From contig NZ_CP155560.1 of the NCBI RefSeq assembly GCF_022095615.2, forward strand, positions 62,001 through 126,000: DNA of 64,000 bases, given 5' to 3'. The translations under genes were made by a program, and so were the position numbers. The stretch comes from Bacillus thuringiensis (GTDB lineage: Bacteria; Bacillota; Bacilli; Bacillales; Bacillaceae_G). How positions within the stretch are numbered: position 1 is the stretch's first letter; each line of letters starts with the position of its first letter. The notes beneath the pieces are model-generated. The model did no database searches. It worked only from the letters and a program-made list of their open reading frames with translations, and was not told where the DNA came from. Positions 17,641-27,180 of this stretch are shown piece by piece.

Positions 17641-18873
17641 TTGAAGAACAAATTAATTGCTATAGGAATTCTTGCTGGAAGTTTATTATCATATTCTACT
17701 AGTATTGTTGCAGATACTCACAAATTCCCAGATGTTCCTGCTTGGGCTGACAAATCCGTTACTTATTTAGTTGATAAACAAGTATTGAGTGGTTATCCAG
17801 ATGGAACTTTTGGTTCAAGTGATACACTAGATAGAGCTTCTGCAGCAACCATTATGACAAAGGCTCTTGGTATACACATTGATTTAAATGCAAAACCATC
17901 TTTTAAAGATTCACAAAACCACTGGGGAACCCCTTATATTGCCGCAGCTGAAAAGGCAGGAATAATTAAAGGTGAAGGAAATGGAATATTTAATCCTTCT
18001 GGAAAAGTTACTCGTGCTGCTATGGCTACTATGCTAGTGAATGCATATAAACTACAAAATAAAAACACTAGCAATGGACAAAGTAAATTTGAAGATTTAA
18101 AGGGCCATTGGGGTGAAAAGTTCGCAAATACTTTAATTGATTTAAAAATTTCAGTTGGTACAGATAATGGTTGGCAACCAAATAGATTCATAACACGCGC
18201 TGAAGCTGCACAATTAACTGCAAAAACAGATATGCTTCAATATAGTCATAGTAATCCTTTGGAAAATAAAACCATAATTATTGATCCCGGACATGGTGGC
18301 GAAGATCCTGGAAAAGACACAAAGGGATTACCTGAAAGTAAGATTGTACTAGACACTTCTTTACGTCTACAAAAATTGCTTGAAAAGCATACACCATTTA
18401 CAGTTTTACTAACTCGTCAATCTGATACTAGACCAGGACATGATCAAAAAAGCTCTTTACAGGAACGTGTGAAATTTGCTAAACAAAATCAGGGTGATAT
18501 CTTTATAAGCGTACATGCAAATGCTTTTAATGGTAATGCAAAAGGGACAGAAACATATTACTATAAGTCTTCTAAATCCGAAAAAACAAATCCTCATGTG
18601 GAAGAAAGTCGCGTTTTAGCGGAAAAAATTCAAACACGTTTAGTAGAGGCACTTCAAACACGAGACAGAGGAGTTAAACATGGAGACCTTCATGTTATAA
18701 GAGAAAATGACATGCCAGCTGTGTTGACGGAACTGGCGTTTATAGATAATGGTATTGATTACAGTAAATTATCTACGGAAAATGGCAGACAAATTGCAGC
18801 AGAAGCCATTTATGAGGGGATTTTAGATTATTATGAATGGAAAGGAAATAATGTATCTGAATATAGGTTGTAA
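17641..18873 (+). CDS. Surface-anchored N-acetylmuramoyl-L-alanine amidase (3 SLH + Amidase_3)
   Basis: 410 residues from TTG 17641 behind AGAGGTG. A signal peptide (about 1-25) is followed by three S-layer homology repeats (about 27-80, 86-140, 150-195), each with the FPDV/FKD...GYPDGTF-like pattern, then an Amidase_3 domain with zinc ligands His218 (DPGHGG), Glu232, His292 (SVHANA) and catalytic Glu364 (LTELAFIDN). SLH repeats bind pyruvylated wall polymer, so the enzyme acts on the cell surface, cutting between MurNAc and L-Ala. All catalytic residues are present. Its neighbour is hlyII, but each has its own promoter region. Confidence 0.92.
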   Translation: MKNKLIAIGILAGSLLSYSTSIVADTHKFPDVPAWADKSVTYLVDKQVLSGYPDGTFGSSDTLDRASAATIMTKALGIHIDLNAKPSFKDSQNHWGTPYIAAAEKAGIIKGEGNGIFNPSGKVTRAAMATMLVNAYKLQNKNTSNGQSKFEDLKGHWGEKFANTLIDLKISVGTDNGWQPNRFITRAEAAQLTAKTDMLQYSHSNPLENKTIIIDPGHGGEDPGKDTKGLPESKIVLDTSLRLQKLLEKHTPFTVLLTRQSDTRPGHDQKSSLQERVKFAKQNQGDIFISVHANAFNGNAKGTETYYYKSSKSEKTNPHVEESRVLAEKIQTRLVEALQTRDRGVKHGDLHVIRENDMPAVLTELAFIDNGIDYSKLSTENGRQIAAEAIYEGILDYYEWKGNNVSEYRL

Positions 18874-18933
18874 TAAGCAAATGAAAATATAGTAATTCTC
18901 GAAATAAAGAATTCTATAATTTTTTTGTATTTT

Positions 18934-18977
18934 TTTAAACAAGAATTTTAAATATGTATTTAAAATTCTTGTTTAAA
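18934..18977. promoter_or_regulatory. 44-bp palindromic operator upstream of hlyII (HlyIIR site)
   Basis: Two perfect 21-base arms (18934-18954 and 18957-18977) surround a central TG, making a 44-bp inverted repeat. The length matches the operator described for HlyIIR, the TetR-type repressor of hlyII, whose gene lies just downstream. It could also act as a hairpin terminator for the amidase transcript. Confidence 0.8.
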
Positions 18978-19002
18978 TCGTTATTTTGTGTTTTAATGAT
19001 AT

Positions 19003-19017
19003 TGATAATAGTTATCA
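19003..19017. promoter_or_regulatory. Fur-box-like site in the hlyII promoter region
   Basis: TGATAATAGTTATCA fits the 7-1-7 Fur box (TGATAAT-N-ATTATCA) with one mismatch. Iron control of hlyII through Fur is known in B. cereus, which fits. The site probably overlaps the promoter; the exact -10/-35 was not resolved. Confidence 0.65.
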
Positions 19018-19177
19018 GTAAAGAAGAGATGGAAATTAGCAAATCAAGTGTTGATAGTTATTGGCATAAAGATTAATAAATTTCTACATTGTAACGTTAT
19101 AAATCTATCTCTAGTATTGAGAGCTAAAAATAATACGTTTATATCTTTTAAATGTTTAAGAAGGAGTGGCTGTCTGT

Positions 19178-20416
19178 ATGAAAAAAGCAAAGGGAATAGC
19201 TAAAAGTGTTGCCGTAGCGTCCGTAATTATGTCTGGATCACTTGGTTTACAAGCAACATCTGCATTTGCAGATTCTAAAGGAACTGTAGAAAATCTTCAA
19301 AATGGTGGGAAAGTCTATAATAGTTTTAAAACTACTTATGACATGAAGCAGAATATCAAAAATTCAATAAAGGTTTCTTTTATTGAGGATCCTTACGCAG
19401 ATAAAAAAATTGCAATTGTTACCACTGATGGTAGTAATATAGATGCGAAATATACAATTAATGGGGGATACTATAACGCAGGTTTAAAATGGCCATCGGC
19501 GTATCATACGGAAGCAGAAATAACAAGTGGTGATAGCGCTCAATTCCATAAAGCTGCCCCAGTTAATACAATGACTTCAGCAAAGGTTACTTCTGAGGTA
19601 GGATATACACTTGGTGGAAGTGTTAAAGTTGGGGTAAATGATAAAGGGCCAAATGCCGATGCAAGTATTACAGGTAGCTTTGCTTGGAAAGAAAGTGTAT
19701 CTTATGATCAGGTAGACTATAAAACGGTATTAGAGACTCACACAGATAAAAAATTAAATTGGAAAGTAGGATTCCAATCGTTTAATTTCCCAGAGTGGGG
19801 AATTTATAATCGTGATTCATTCAATACTTTCTATGGTAATCAACTATTTATGAAATCGCGTAGTTATAATGAAGGAACGAATAATTTTGTTTCAAAAGAC
19901 ACAGTACCGGCTTTAACAGGATATGGTTTTTCTCCTAATGTAGTAGCGGTTATCACTGCTGATAAAACAGAATCTACATCAGATTTAAAAATAACAAATC
20001 GTAGAATTTCAGATCAGTACAATATTGAATGGGTAAGTTCAAAATGGTGGGGAACAAATAATAAGGATACATATAATGAGTTCTTTACAAACAACTATAA
20101 ATTAGACTGGAAAAACCACCAAGTTACTCTTGATAACCAAAAAGCCCTTGAAGAACAAATGATTGGTATCAACAACGTGAATAACCAGCTTAACAAAGGA
20201 AAAGGAAAATTATCTTTTTCAATGAATGGAAATCAGCTTAAGGCTACATCTAGCAATGCTGGTTATGGTATCAGTTACGAAGATAAAAATTGGGGTATCT
20301 TTGTAAATGGTGAAAAGGTCTACACGTTTAATGAAAAAACAACTGTAGGTAATATCTCAAATGACATTAACAAATTAAACATCAAAGGACCTTATATTGA
20401 GATTAAACAAATCTAA
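19178..20416 (+). CDS. hlyII: Hemolysin II, beta-pore-forming toxin
   Basis: 412 residues from ATG 19178, with AAGGAG at 19161-19166; an upstream GTG overlaps that site. A signal peptide ends near ATSAFA. The mature protein resembles staphylococcal alpha-toxin-type heptameric pore formers (ENLQNGGKVYNSF, the WGIYNRDSF and SKWWGTNN segments), followed by the C-terminal extension of about 94 residues that distinguishes HlyII of the B. cereus group. Length fits the known protein. It is secreted and forms pores in eukaryotic membranes. Control by HlyIIR and Fur is suggested by the sites upstream. Confidence 0.95.
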   Translation: MKKAKGIAKSVAVASVIMSGSLGLQATSAFADSKGTVENLQNGGKVYNSFKTTYDMKQNIKNSIKVSFIEDPYADKKIAIVTTDGSNIDAKYTINGGYYNAGLKWPSAYHTEAEITSGDSAQFHKAAPVNTMTSAKVTSEVGYTLGGSVKVGVNDKGPNADASITGSFAWKESVSYDQVDYKTVLETHTDKKLNWKVGFQSFNFPEWGIYNRDSFNTFYGNQLFMKSRSYNEGTNNFVSKDTVPALTGYGFSPNVVAVITADKTESTSDLKITNRRISDQYNIEWVSSKWWGTNNKDTYNEFFTNNYKLDWKNHQVTLDNQKALEEQMIGINNVNNQLNKGKGKLSFSMNGNQLKATSSNAGYGISYEDKNWGIFVNGEKVYTFNEKTTVGNISNDINKLNIKGPYIEIKQI

Positions 20417-20501
20417 TCAGTAAATAAGGTACAATTGATGGATAATTATTTCATCAAGATATGAGTATAAAGGTTTATTTTAAATCTGTATAATGTAATA
20501 A

Positions 20502-20557
20502 AAGGACCAAAGTTTATCTGTAAAAATTGATAAACTTTGGTCCTTATTATTTTTTTG
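20502..20557 (+). terminator. hlyII terminator
   Basis: Perfect 17-bp arms starting AAGGACCAAAG (20502-20518) and ending CTTTGGTCCTT (20529-20545), then a T7 run. Confidence 0.85.
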
Positions 20558-20764
20558 TTTATTCTTTTACACAAGTAGAAAAGAGCGTGAAGTATTTGAG
20601 AGCAATTCATGCTAAACAGGGGGATATTGTTTAAAGTAATCAAGACTTCATCAGTTGTTAAGTTACTACTTTAAATATATAATTAAATTTCATTAAAAAG
20701 ATACTCTATTCAAAGTCCTTATTGGATTTTTGAAGTGAAATATATATTATCTGAGGTGTGTGAA

Positions 20765-21370
20765 ATGGGGAAGTCTCGAGAGCAGACGATGGAAAATATT
20801 TTGAAGGCTGCTAAGAAAAAATTTGGAGAACGTGGCTACGAAGGTACGAGCATACAAGAAATTGCAAAAGAAGCGAAAGTGAATGTCGCTATGGCTTCAT
20901 ACTATTTTAATGGGAAAGAAAACCTGTATTATGAAGTATTTAAGAAATATGGCCTTGCTAATGAGTTACCTAATTTCCTTGAGAAGAATCAATTTAATCC
21001 TATCAATGCTCTTAAAGAATATTTAACAGTCTTTACTACACATATAAAAGAAAATCCTGAAATTGGAGCATTGGCATATGAGGAGATTATTAAGGAAAGT
21101 GCAAGATTAGAAAAGATTAAACCATATTTCATAGGTAATTTTGAACAGTTAAAAGAAATATTACAGGAGGGTGAAAAACAAGGAGTTTTTCATTTCTTCT
21201 CCATAAATCATACGATACATTGGATCACTTCTATTGTTTTGTTTCCAAAGTTTAAAAAGTTCATTGATTCTTTAGGACCAAATGAAACGAATGATACAAA
21301 TCATGAATGGATGCCAGAAGACTTAGTGAACAGGATTATTTCTGCTTTAACAGATAAGCCTAGTATGTAA
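20765..21370 (+). CDS. hlyIIR: TetR-family repressor of hemolysin II
   Basis: 201 residues from ATG 20765 (GAGGTG site; a GTG at 20735 would add ten residues but has no site). The N-terminal HTH is clear (TMENILKAAKKKFGERGYEGTSIQEIAKEAKVN, then ASYYFNGKENLYYEVFKKYG). The C-terminal ligand and dimer domain matches HlyIIR of B. cereus. It represses hlyII by binding the long palindrome upstream. Gene order amidase-hlyII-hlyIIR supports the identity. Confidence 0.93.
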   Translation: MGKSREQTMENILKAAKKKFGERGYEGTSIQEIAKEAKVNVAMASYYFNGKENLYYEVFKKYGLANELPNFLEKNQFNPINALKEYLTVFTTHIKENPEIGALAYEEIIKESARLEKIKPYFIGNFEQLKEILQEGEKQGVFHFFSINHTIHWITSIVLFPKFKKFIDSLGPNETNDTNHEWMPEDLVNRIISALTDKPSM

Positions 21371-21415
21371 ATTCTGTAAAATATTCATTGTTTATGGATC
21401 CTACTTTTCCTATTA

Positions 21416-21460
21416 AAAAGCCTAATTTCTCAATGTATTGTAGAGAAATTAGGCTTTTTC
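21416..21460. terminator. Bidirectional terminator between hlyIIR and the ABC-F gene
   Basis: Perfect arms AAAAAGCCTAATTTCTC and GAGAAATTAGGCTTTTT around a 10-base loop; usable by both convergent genes. Confidence 0.85.
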
Positions 21461-21520
21461 GACATTGCATTCAAATACTTTATAAACTAATGGCTTGATT
21501 TATTAATGATTCGAGTGAAG

Positions 21521-22999
21521 TCACATAGATATTGTTTTAGTTGCAACTGTTTGTTGAAATGCCTTATCATGCTCAACAATAACCATTGTAGGATTAAATT
21601 GTTGAATCAGCTCTTCAATTTGCATACGTGAGTAAATATCTATAAAGTTTAACGGTTCGTCCCAAATATATAAATGAGCTTTTTCACATAAACTTTTAGC
21701 GATAAGCAGTTTTTTCTTTTGTCCACCAGAATAATGAGATATATCTTTTTCAAATTGAATTCGGTCAAAGTCCATCTTTCGTAAGATGGATTTAAATAAC
21801 GTCTCATCAATTTTTTGCTCTTCAATATAGTCTGATAGTGATCCCTTCAAATGAGAGGTATCTTGTTGGACATAGGAAATGGTGAGTCCTGTACCTAAAG
21901 TAACTAAGCCTGTATACTGTATCGATTGCCCTAGAATTAGTTTTAGGATACTACTTTTCCCGCTCCCATTCTTGCCATCAAGTACAATTCGGTCACCTTG
22001 TTCAACTATGAAGCTAATCGGCTCATTCACAACTTGGTCATCGTACTTAACAGACACGTCAGCCAAAATAACCAATTCATTTGACTTAAACTTCAATGCT
22101 TCTAATTTTAATGACTCAGTTTTCTCTACATTTTTTAGCAATTTTGACTTTTCTTCAATAGCTTTTTGTTGCCTTGATTCGAGGTTTTTTGCTTTTTTCA
22201 TCATTTTGGCTGCTTTATGTCCTACAAATCCCTTATCCAACTTAGAACCTGAATTCCTTGTTCCATTTTTTGAAGCTTCTACATCATGAGACCAACTTGC
22301 TGAACGTTTGGAAGACTGTTTTAATCTTCCTATGTCTTTTTGTAGACGATCATTTGTAGCCTGTTCGTGCTCTTGCTGTCTATCAAAGTTTAATTTCCAA
22401 GAAGAATAGTTTCCGCTTTGAACTTCAATATTTGCCCTATTTATAGATAAGATATGGTCAACGCATCCATCTAAAAAGATTCTGTCATGTGAAATTAAAA
22501 TAAACCCTTTTTTCTTCTTTAGATAATCAGAGACTATTTTTCGTGCATCAGTGTCTAGGTGGTTTGTTGGTTCATCAATTAATAGAAATTGACCTTCATT
22601 TAAAAACAGTGCAGCAAGCAACACCTTTGTTTGTTCTCCATTTGATAAAGTTTTAAACGGTCTGTACATGACCTCGGCATCAACATTTAAATAGGATATT
22701 TCACGTAGAAATTCCCAATCTTCTGCTTGGGGGCAAATTTCTTCAAGGATTTCATGAGTAAATTTGTTCTTATCTGCAACAGGGTAGGGGAAGTAATTGA
22801 ATTCTACCGAAGCAAGGATTTTTCCACTATACTCATAATTCCCTAATAATAAATTAAGGAATGTCGTTTTACCTCGTCCGTTTCTACCGATAAATCCTAG
22901 TTTCCAATCCGTATCTATTTGAAAGTTTACATCTTCAAAAATATTATCAAAGCTACCTGGGTATGAAAAAGTTAAGTCTTGAACTTTTATCATTGACAT
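21521..22999 (-). CDS. Lsa-family ABC-F ribosomal protection protein
   Basis: 492 residues, ATG 22999 with AAAGGAGG. Two ABC ATPase domains with Walker A GRNGRGKTT and GKNGSGKSS, signature motifs LSNGEQTK and YSGGQKKK, and a charged linker (about 210-300). There are no membrane segments, as expected for ABC-F. Opening sequence (IKVQDLTFSYPGSFDNIFEDVNF, WKLGFIGRNGRGKTT) resembles Lsa proteins, which displace lincosamides, pleuromutilins and streptogramin A from ribosomes. The upstream leader peptide and hairpin suggest antibiotic-induced expression. Actual resistance phenotype is not certain from sequence. Confidence 0.85.
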   Translation of the reverse strand: MSMIKVQDLTFSYPGSFDNIFEDVNFQIDTDWKLGFIGRNGRGKTTFLNLLLGNYEYSGKILASVEFNYFPYPVADKNKFTHEILEEICPQAEDWEFLREISYLNVDAEVMYRPFKTLSNGEQTKVLLAALFLNEGQFLLIDEPTNHLDTDARKIVSDYLKKKKGFILISHDRIFLDGCVDHILSINRANIEVQSGNYSSWKLNFDRQQEHEQATNDRLQKDIGRLKQSSKRSASWSHDVEASKNGTRNSGSKLDKGFVGHKAAKMMKKAKNLESRQQKAIEEKSKLLKNVEKTESLKLEALKFKSNELVILADVSVKYDDQVVNEPISFIVEQGDRIVLDGKNGSGKSSILKLILGQSIQYTGLVTLGTGLTISYVQQDTSHLKGSLSDYIEEQKIDETLFKSILRKMDFDRIQFEKDISHYSGGQKKKLLIAKSLCEKAHLYIWDEPLNFIDIYSRMQIEELIQQFNPTMVIVEHDKAFQQTVATKTISM

Positions 23000-23065
23000 A
23001 ATAATTCCTCCTTTATATATCGAAACGTTTCATATAAAGTCGGAACATCCATCCATTTTTTAATT

Positions 23066-23107
23066 GCTCTATATAAGTTTGATGGATATTAACGACTTAT
23101 ATAGAGC
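23066..23107 (-). promoter_or_regulatory. Attenuator hairpin in the leader of the ABC-F gene
   Basis: Perfect 13-bp arms GCTCTATATAAGT (23066-23078) and ACTTATATAGAGC (23095-23107). The 5' arm on the mRNA overlaps the last codons of the leader peptide, so ribosome stalling there would change folding. A second, weaker hairpin with a T7 run (about 23208-23243) precedes the leader and may act as a premature terminator. Confidence 0.6.
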
Positions 23108-23142
23108 ATTACATGTGTAACAATAGTGTCTGAATTAGCCAT
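23089..23142 (-). CDS. Leader peptide of the ABC-F gene (17 residues)
   Basis: ATG at 23142 has an ideal AAAGGAG site; the peptide reads MANSDTIVTHVMLYISR. Its end lies inside the hairpin that precedes the ABC-F ribosome site. Short leader peptides of this kind control ABC-F genes (for example vmlR and vga/lsa types) by antibiotic-dependent ribosome stalling. Function is inferred from layout. Confidence 0.65.
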   Translation of the reverse strand: MANSDTIVTHVMLYISR

Positions 23143-23259
23143 TTTTCCCGCTCCTTTATTTGTTAGGTAAATTTAGCGATTAATAAATTTCAACTTACAT
23201 AAAAGGGAATAAAAAAATCCCCCAATTATTAATCGGAAGGATTAGTCTGTCTCTTATAC

Positions 23260-23277
23260 TTAATAAGTACTTATTAA
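23260..23277. promoter_or_regulatory. 18-bp palindrome upstream of the ABC-F leader
   Basis: TTAATAAGTACTTATTAA is a perfect palindrome about 120 bases before the leader peptide on its strand, near the expected promoter. It could be an operator; no regulator is assigned. Confidence 0.35.
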
Positions 23278-23392
23278 TCATTTGAATCATGACAAATAAA
23301 GTATGAAATGAATTATAAAAATGGATAGACTAACCCTATATTTTGTAGTTTGAAGTTATAAAATTCAAATTAAAATATAAATTAGTTAATCA

Positions 23393-23598
23393 TTATTCAT
23401 CCATCATTCCTTTCATATTTCTATTTTTAGGGTAACATTCTTTTTGTGGAGATGCAATATCATCTTCACTTAATGTTAGATCATTTATAATTATTTGGCT
23501 AATTAGATTTAACAATACATCTTTTTTATAAACATCGTATTTTGTTCAAAATATCGCGTCTTTTGTCCATTAAAAGGTGAGCTATTTGAAATTGACAT
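23393..23598 (-). pseudogene. Small frameshifted gene
   Basis: Reading from ATG 23598 the frame runs MSISNSSPFNGQKTRYFEQN and then needs a one-base shift in an A run near 23545 to continue as YDVYKKDVLLNLISQIII and onward to TAA 23393, about 69 residues in total. Both halves look protein-like and the joined length is coherent. No family was recognised. The remainder of 23280-24009 has no other gene. Confidence 0.45.
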
Positions 23599-24009
23599 CA
23601 CCCCAGATTGTAACTATAATGGTTACAACAGGTTTGGTAATTTCATTCGAATTTCTAAGTTAATGATAGTATATTTTCCTTCTTTCTAAGTGTGACAATA
23701 AGAGACTAACTATGTTGCAATTGAAGCTTAGATTCTATCTCATATTCAAAGAATAGTTAATTTGTATCATTCAAATTAACGATGAGCGAATACTTAAAAA
23801 ACACATTTTACATCTTATTCTTTTGGGAATCCTTAGTTGAAAAATGGAGAATATCTGCGGGAAGCAAATAAGACTGTAGTATGTAGAAAGAAAACTTTTA
23901 AAAAGGTAATAATAAGGAATGATAGGTAACACTTAGCTTAATGAATACGAGTTGTGCCGTATCAAGTCATTTTTAAAAAAGTCTAGAAAAAATCAAGAAG
24001 GTGATTCCA

Positions 24010-26739
24010 TTGCGTAAACATTTACATGTGCAATTTTATGTATTGATATTGGCTTTAGTAGCTTATTTAAGCTTTTGCTTTATATTTTTATTTGTTTTTC
24101 CGAATGAGTATTTTGTATCAGATTTTAATATACGACTATCATCCTTAGTTGTTGAAATTACTGTATTTATCTCATTACTTTACTCGATAGCATCAAGAAA
24201 AATTAAACTAGGAGTCTTTTGGGTTTGTATTACTATTGCAATAGGGTGTTTCTTGATAGGGAATTTTATATCAGCTTTTCAAGTACTTAATGTAGAATTA
24301 CCAATTCAAAATTTTAATATCTCTGATGTGTTTTTGTTGTTTTTCTTATTCTTCTTTCTCTTTGCGTTCTTTTATAAAATCATGATGGAATGTAACAAGT
24401 GGGAAAAAGCGTATTTAATTTGTGATTTATGTATTGTTGTTACTGCTATTTTCACCTTAGAGTGGTACCTATTTAATAAACCTTCTGCAAATATCTTATT
24501 CTTATCAATTGGAGATGTTTTTCTTTCATTTATTTTCCCAATTATAGATTTATTGCTTCTTTTACTAGGAGTTAGCCTGATCTTTCGACCAGCAATTTTT
24601 AATGCGAAAAGCAAATTATTTATTTTTATCTTAGTATTAACTGGATTGTCCATTACGGATTACTTATATTTCTATTTACAAGATGATTTATCACAACGTT
24701 CACTTATATTATTAAGGTGCTTGTATAGAGTTTTTCTATTATGTATTGCCATCGCTGCGACTTTCCCAAGGAGTGTATCTTCTAAAAGAAATTATTTTAT
24801 TATTAATCCGACATTTGGAAAGAAACTTCTTGTCATATTCCCATATCTTGCAGTTGCAATATTAATTGGTTTTACTTTGAAAGAGCAAACTTCTTCATCT
24901 ACACTGATTACGGGAAATTGTATTGCATTTGTATTTGTATTGATTCGTCATATAATTGTACGCATGCAAAACAAAGATTTAACCGAAACGTTAAAAGTGT
25001 TTAATAATCAATTAGAGAAAAAAGTATCTCAAAGAACGGAAGATTTAATAAAAAAATCTAATGATTTGGTGAAAAATCAAGAGAGGTTTAAGTCCTTATA
25101 TGAGTATCATCCAGACCCTATATTAACTATTGATTCCAATGGTACCGTTTTAAATATAAACCAGTCTGGAAGTATATTATTAGGGAAGGACAGTACTGCA
25201 TTAATAGGAAAAGAGTGTTTCTCTATTTTTTTAGATGAAGATAAACCTGAATTGGAAGCAGCTCTAAAGATGGGAAAACGATGTAGTTCGTCTTCGTTAC
25301 AGTTACGTGTGAAAAATAATAATGAGAAGGATATACATTTTTGGTATGTCACTATTGTTCCTATTATGATAGAAGGACAAACTTTTGGGAGTTATGTAAT
25401 GGTAAAAGACATAACGAGGATGAAGCAACAACAGGATGAGATAAACTATCTAGCATTTCATGATACGGTGACGGAGATTGGAAATCGAATATTCTTCCAA
25501 CAAGAATTAGACAGATCCATTGAGCGTGTACAAATAACACAGGATAAGTTTGGACTCCTATATATTGATTTAAACCGCTTTAAGACCATTAATGATACAC
25601 TAGGTCATGCAATTGGTGACAGGGTTTTAAAAGAAGTTGCCAAACGTTTTAGGACATGTCTGTCACCAACTATTCCTTTAGCAAGAATAGGGGGAGATGA
25701 GTTTGCAATCATTGTCCATAATAAAACAGAGCAACAGCTTTTAGATTTGTGCGAAATACTATTTCGTATAACTGAAGAACCATTTGTAATAAATCAACAC
25801 AGCTTTTATTTATCTCTTAGTATAGGAATAGCGTTGTATCCATTTGGAGGAACCAATGCCACAACACTTTTACAACATGCTGATATCGCCATGTATAGCG
25901 CGAAGGAAAAAGGTAACAATGCTGTTTGTATGTACGATGAAACATTATCTCAAAAAATAACAAGACGCTTACAATTAGAACAGGATTTACCAAATGCAAT
26001 AGAAAATAATGAATTGTTTTTATTGTATCAACCACAAGTTGATAGTAAGGCAGGAAAGGTTATTGGTGCAGAGGCTTTAATACGCTGGCAACATCCAGAG
26101 TTCGGGTTAATTTCACCTTTTGAGTTTATACCTATCGCGGAAGAAACGTCGCAGATTATTTCAATTGGGAAATGGACGTTACAGGAAGCGTGTCGGCAAC
26201 TAAAAGAATGGCATTCTGCGGGCTATTCAAATTTAAAGATGGGGATAAACTTATCAGCTATAGAGTTTGAACAGAAAGATTTTGTTCAAACGATTATTTC
26301 TACCATAGAAGAAATAGGAGTACCAGCTAACTTAATTGATTTGGAATTAACAGAGCGAATTGCCATGGTAGATGAAAAAGAAACTTTATCGAAGTTAAAA
26401 GCATTAAAATCATATGGTGTACATTTATCAATTGATGATTTTGGTACAGGATATTCTTCATTAGCGTATCTACCTTTGTATCCAATCGATACTTTGAAAA
26501 TTCCAAGAGAATTTGTGAATAGGATTGGAACTTCAAATGATGGAGATGAAATTATACAAACGATTATTTCGCTAGCCCATACTTTAAATATGAAAGTAAT
26601 AGCAGAAGGGGTAGAAACGAAGGAACAATTAATAGTGTTACAAAGTAATTCATGTTATCTAATTCAAGGTTATTACTACAGTAAACCTATAAATGAAGAT
26701 GAATTTATCAATTTTTTAAATACGCCACAAAATAAATAA
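24010..26739 (+). CDS. Membrane-bound GGDEF/EAL c-di-GMP enzyme with PAS domain
   Basis: About 909 residues from TTG 24010 (AAGAAGGTG site; the GTG at 24001 lies within that site). Nine to ten hydrophobic segments fill residues 10-315; a coiled stretch leads to a PAS domain (about 355-480), then GGDEF with intact RIGGDEFA and EAL with EALIRWQHPE and DDFGTGYSS. Both catalytic motifs look complete, so it could make or degrade c-di-GMP. A membrane sensor input is likely. It stands alone and ends before a terminator. Confidence 0.92.
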   Translation: MRKHLHVQFYVLILALVAYLSFCFIFLFVFPNEYFVSDFNIRLSSLVVEITVFISLLYSIASRKIKLGVFWVCITIAIGCFLIGNFISAFQVLNVELPIQNFNISDVFLLFFLFFFLFAFFYKIMMECNKWEKAYLICDLCIVVTAIFTLEWYLFNKPSANILFLSIGDVFLSFIFPIIDLLLLLLGVSLIFRPAIFNAKSKLFIFILVLTGLSITDYLYFYLQDDLSQRSLILLRCLYRVFLLCIAIAATFPRSVSSKRNYFIINPTFGKKLLVIFPYLAVAILIGFTLKEQTSSSTLITGNCIAFVFVLIRHIIVRMQNKDLTETLKVFNNQLEKKVSQRTEDLIKKSNDLVKNQERFKSLYEYHPDPILTIDSNGTVLNINQSGSILLGKDSTALIGKECFSIFLDEDKPELEAALKMGKRCSSSSLQLRVKNNNEKDIHFWYVTIVPIMIEGQTFGSYVMVKDITRMKQQQDEINYLAFHDTVTEIGNRIFFQQELDRSIERVQITQDKFGLLYIDLNRFKTINDTLGHAIGDRVLKEVAKRFRTCLSPTIPLARIGGDEFAIIVHNKTEQQLLDLCEILFRITEEPFVINQHSFYLSLSIGIALYPFGGTNATTLLQHADIAMYSAKEKGNNAVCMYDETLSQKITRRLQLEQDLPNAIENNELFLLYQPQVDSKAGKVIGAEALIRWQHPEFGLISPFEFIPIAEETSQIISIGKWTLQEACRQLKEWHSAGYSNLKMGINLSAIEFEQKDFVQTIISTIEEIGVPANLIDLELTERIAMVDEKETLSKLKALKSYGVHLSIDDFGTGYSSLAYLPLYPIDTLKIPREFVNRIGTSNDGDEIIQTIISLAHTLNMKVIAEGVETKEQLIVLQSNSCYLIQGYYYSKPINEDEFINFLNTPQNK

Positions 26740-26771
26740 GTCCCCAAAGATATATTATGAAGTAAAGTGAG

Positions 26772-26808
26772 AAGACGTTCTATCCATTTGGTATAGAACG
26801 TTTTTCTT
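26772..26808 (+). terminator. Terminator after the GGDEF/EAL gene
   Basis: AAGACGTTCTAT pairs with ATAGAACGTTTTTCTT around a 9-base loop. Confidence 0.75.
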
Positions 26809-26880
26809 ATGTTTATTTTCAAAAGATATGCAGTTAGATTTCTGTTTTTGAGAGTAAATTTAGTATTCATATTCCCAGGA

Positions 26881-27034
26881 GTGGACTACCCGCCACTTAG
26901 CAAAGTCTGAAGTGGAAGCTTCTCAGTTCCGCGACGGAAAGTAAGCTTTCGATTCCCTGAGCGTTACTTCGGGGTGTGCCACTCCTTAGATGTCCTTCGC
27001 ACGTTTGAGGAAGGAGAATTCTTTCGGGGAATAC
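26881..27034. mobile_element. Internally deleted IS200/IS605-type element (about 150 bp)
   Basis: The left part (ACTACCCGCCACTTAG, then AGTGGAAGCTTCTC) matches the tnpB-side end of the intact element at 35.5 kb, and the right part (GAGGAAGGAGAATTCTTTCG, then GGGAATAC) matches its tnpA-side end at about 37.3 kb. No transposase remains. It is a non-autonomous derivative that could have been moved by the intact TnpA. Confidence 0.7.
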
Positions 27035-27180
27035 GTTGAAACTTAGAAAATATATTGATTCTATTATCATAATTGTGTAATATATGGTTATATTGTTAGT
27101 TTATTTAATTCCGTTTATTCCCACATCTTCTTGTGTTGTGGTTGAGTTGTAGAAGCAAGTTACGTCTTGTTTCAATTGTG

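Noticed and set aside
24372..24653. Leftward open frames inside the GGDEF/EAL gene
   Set aside because: They overlap a clear domain-bearing gene, lack ribosome sites and have no protein-like composition.
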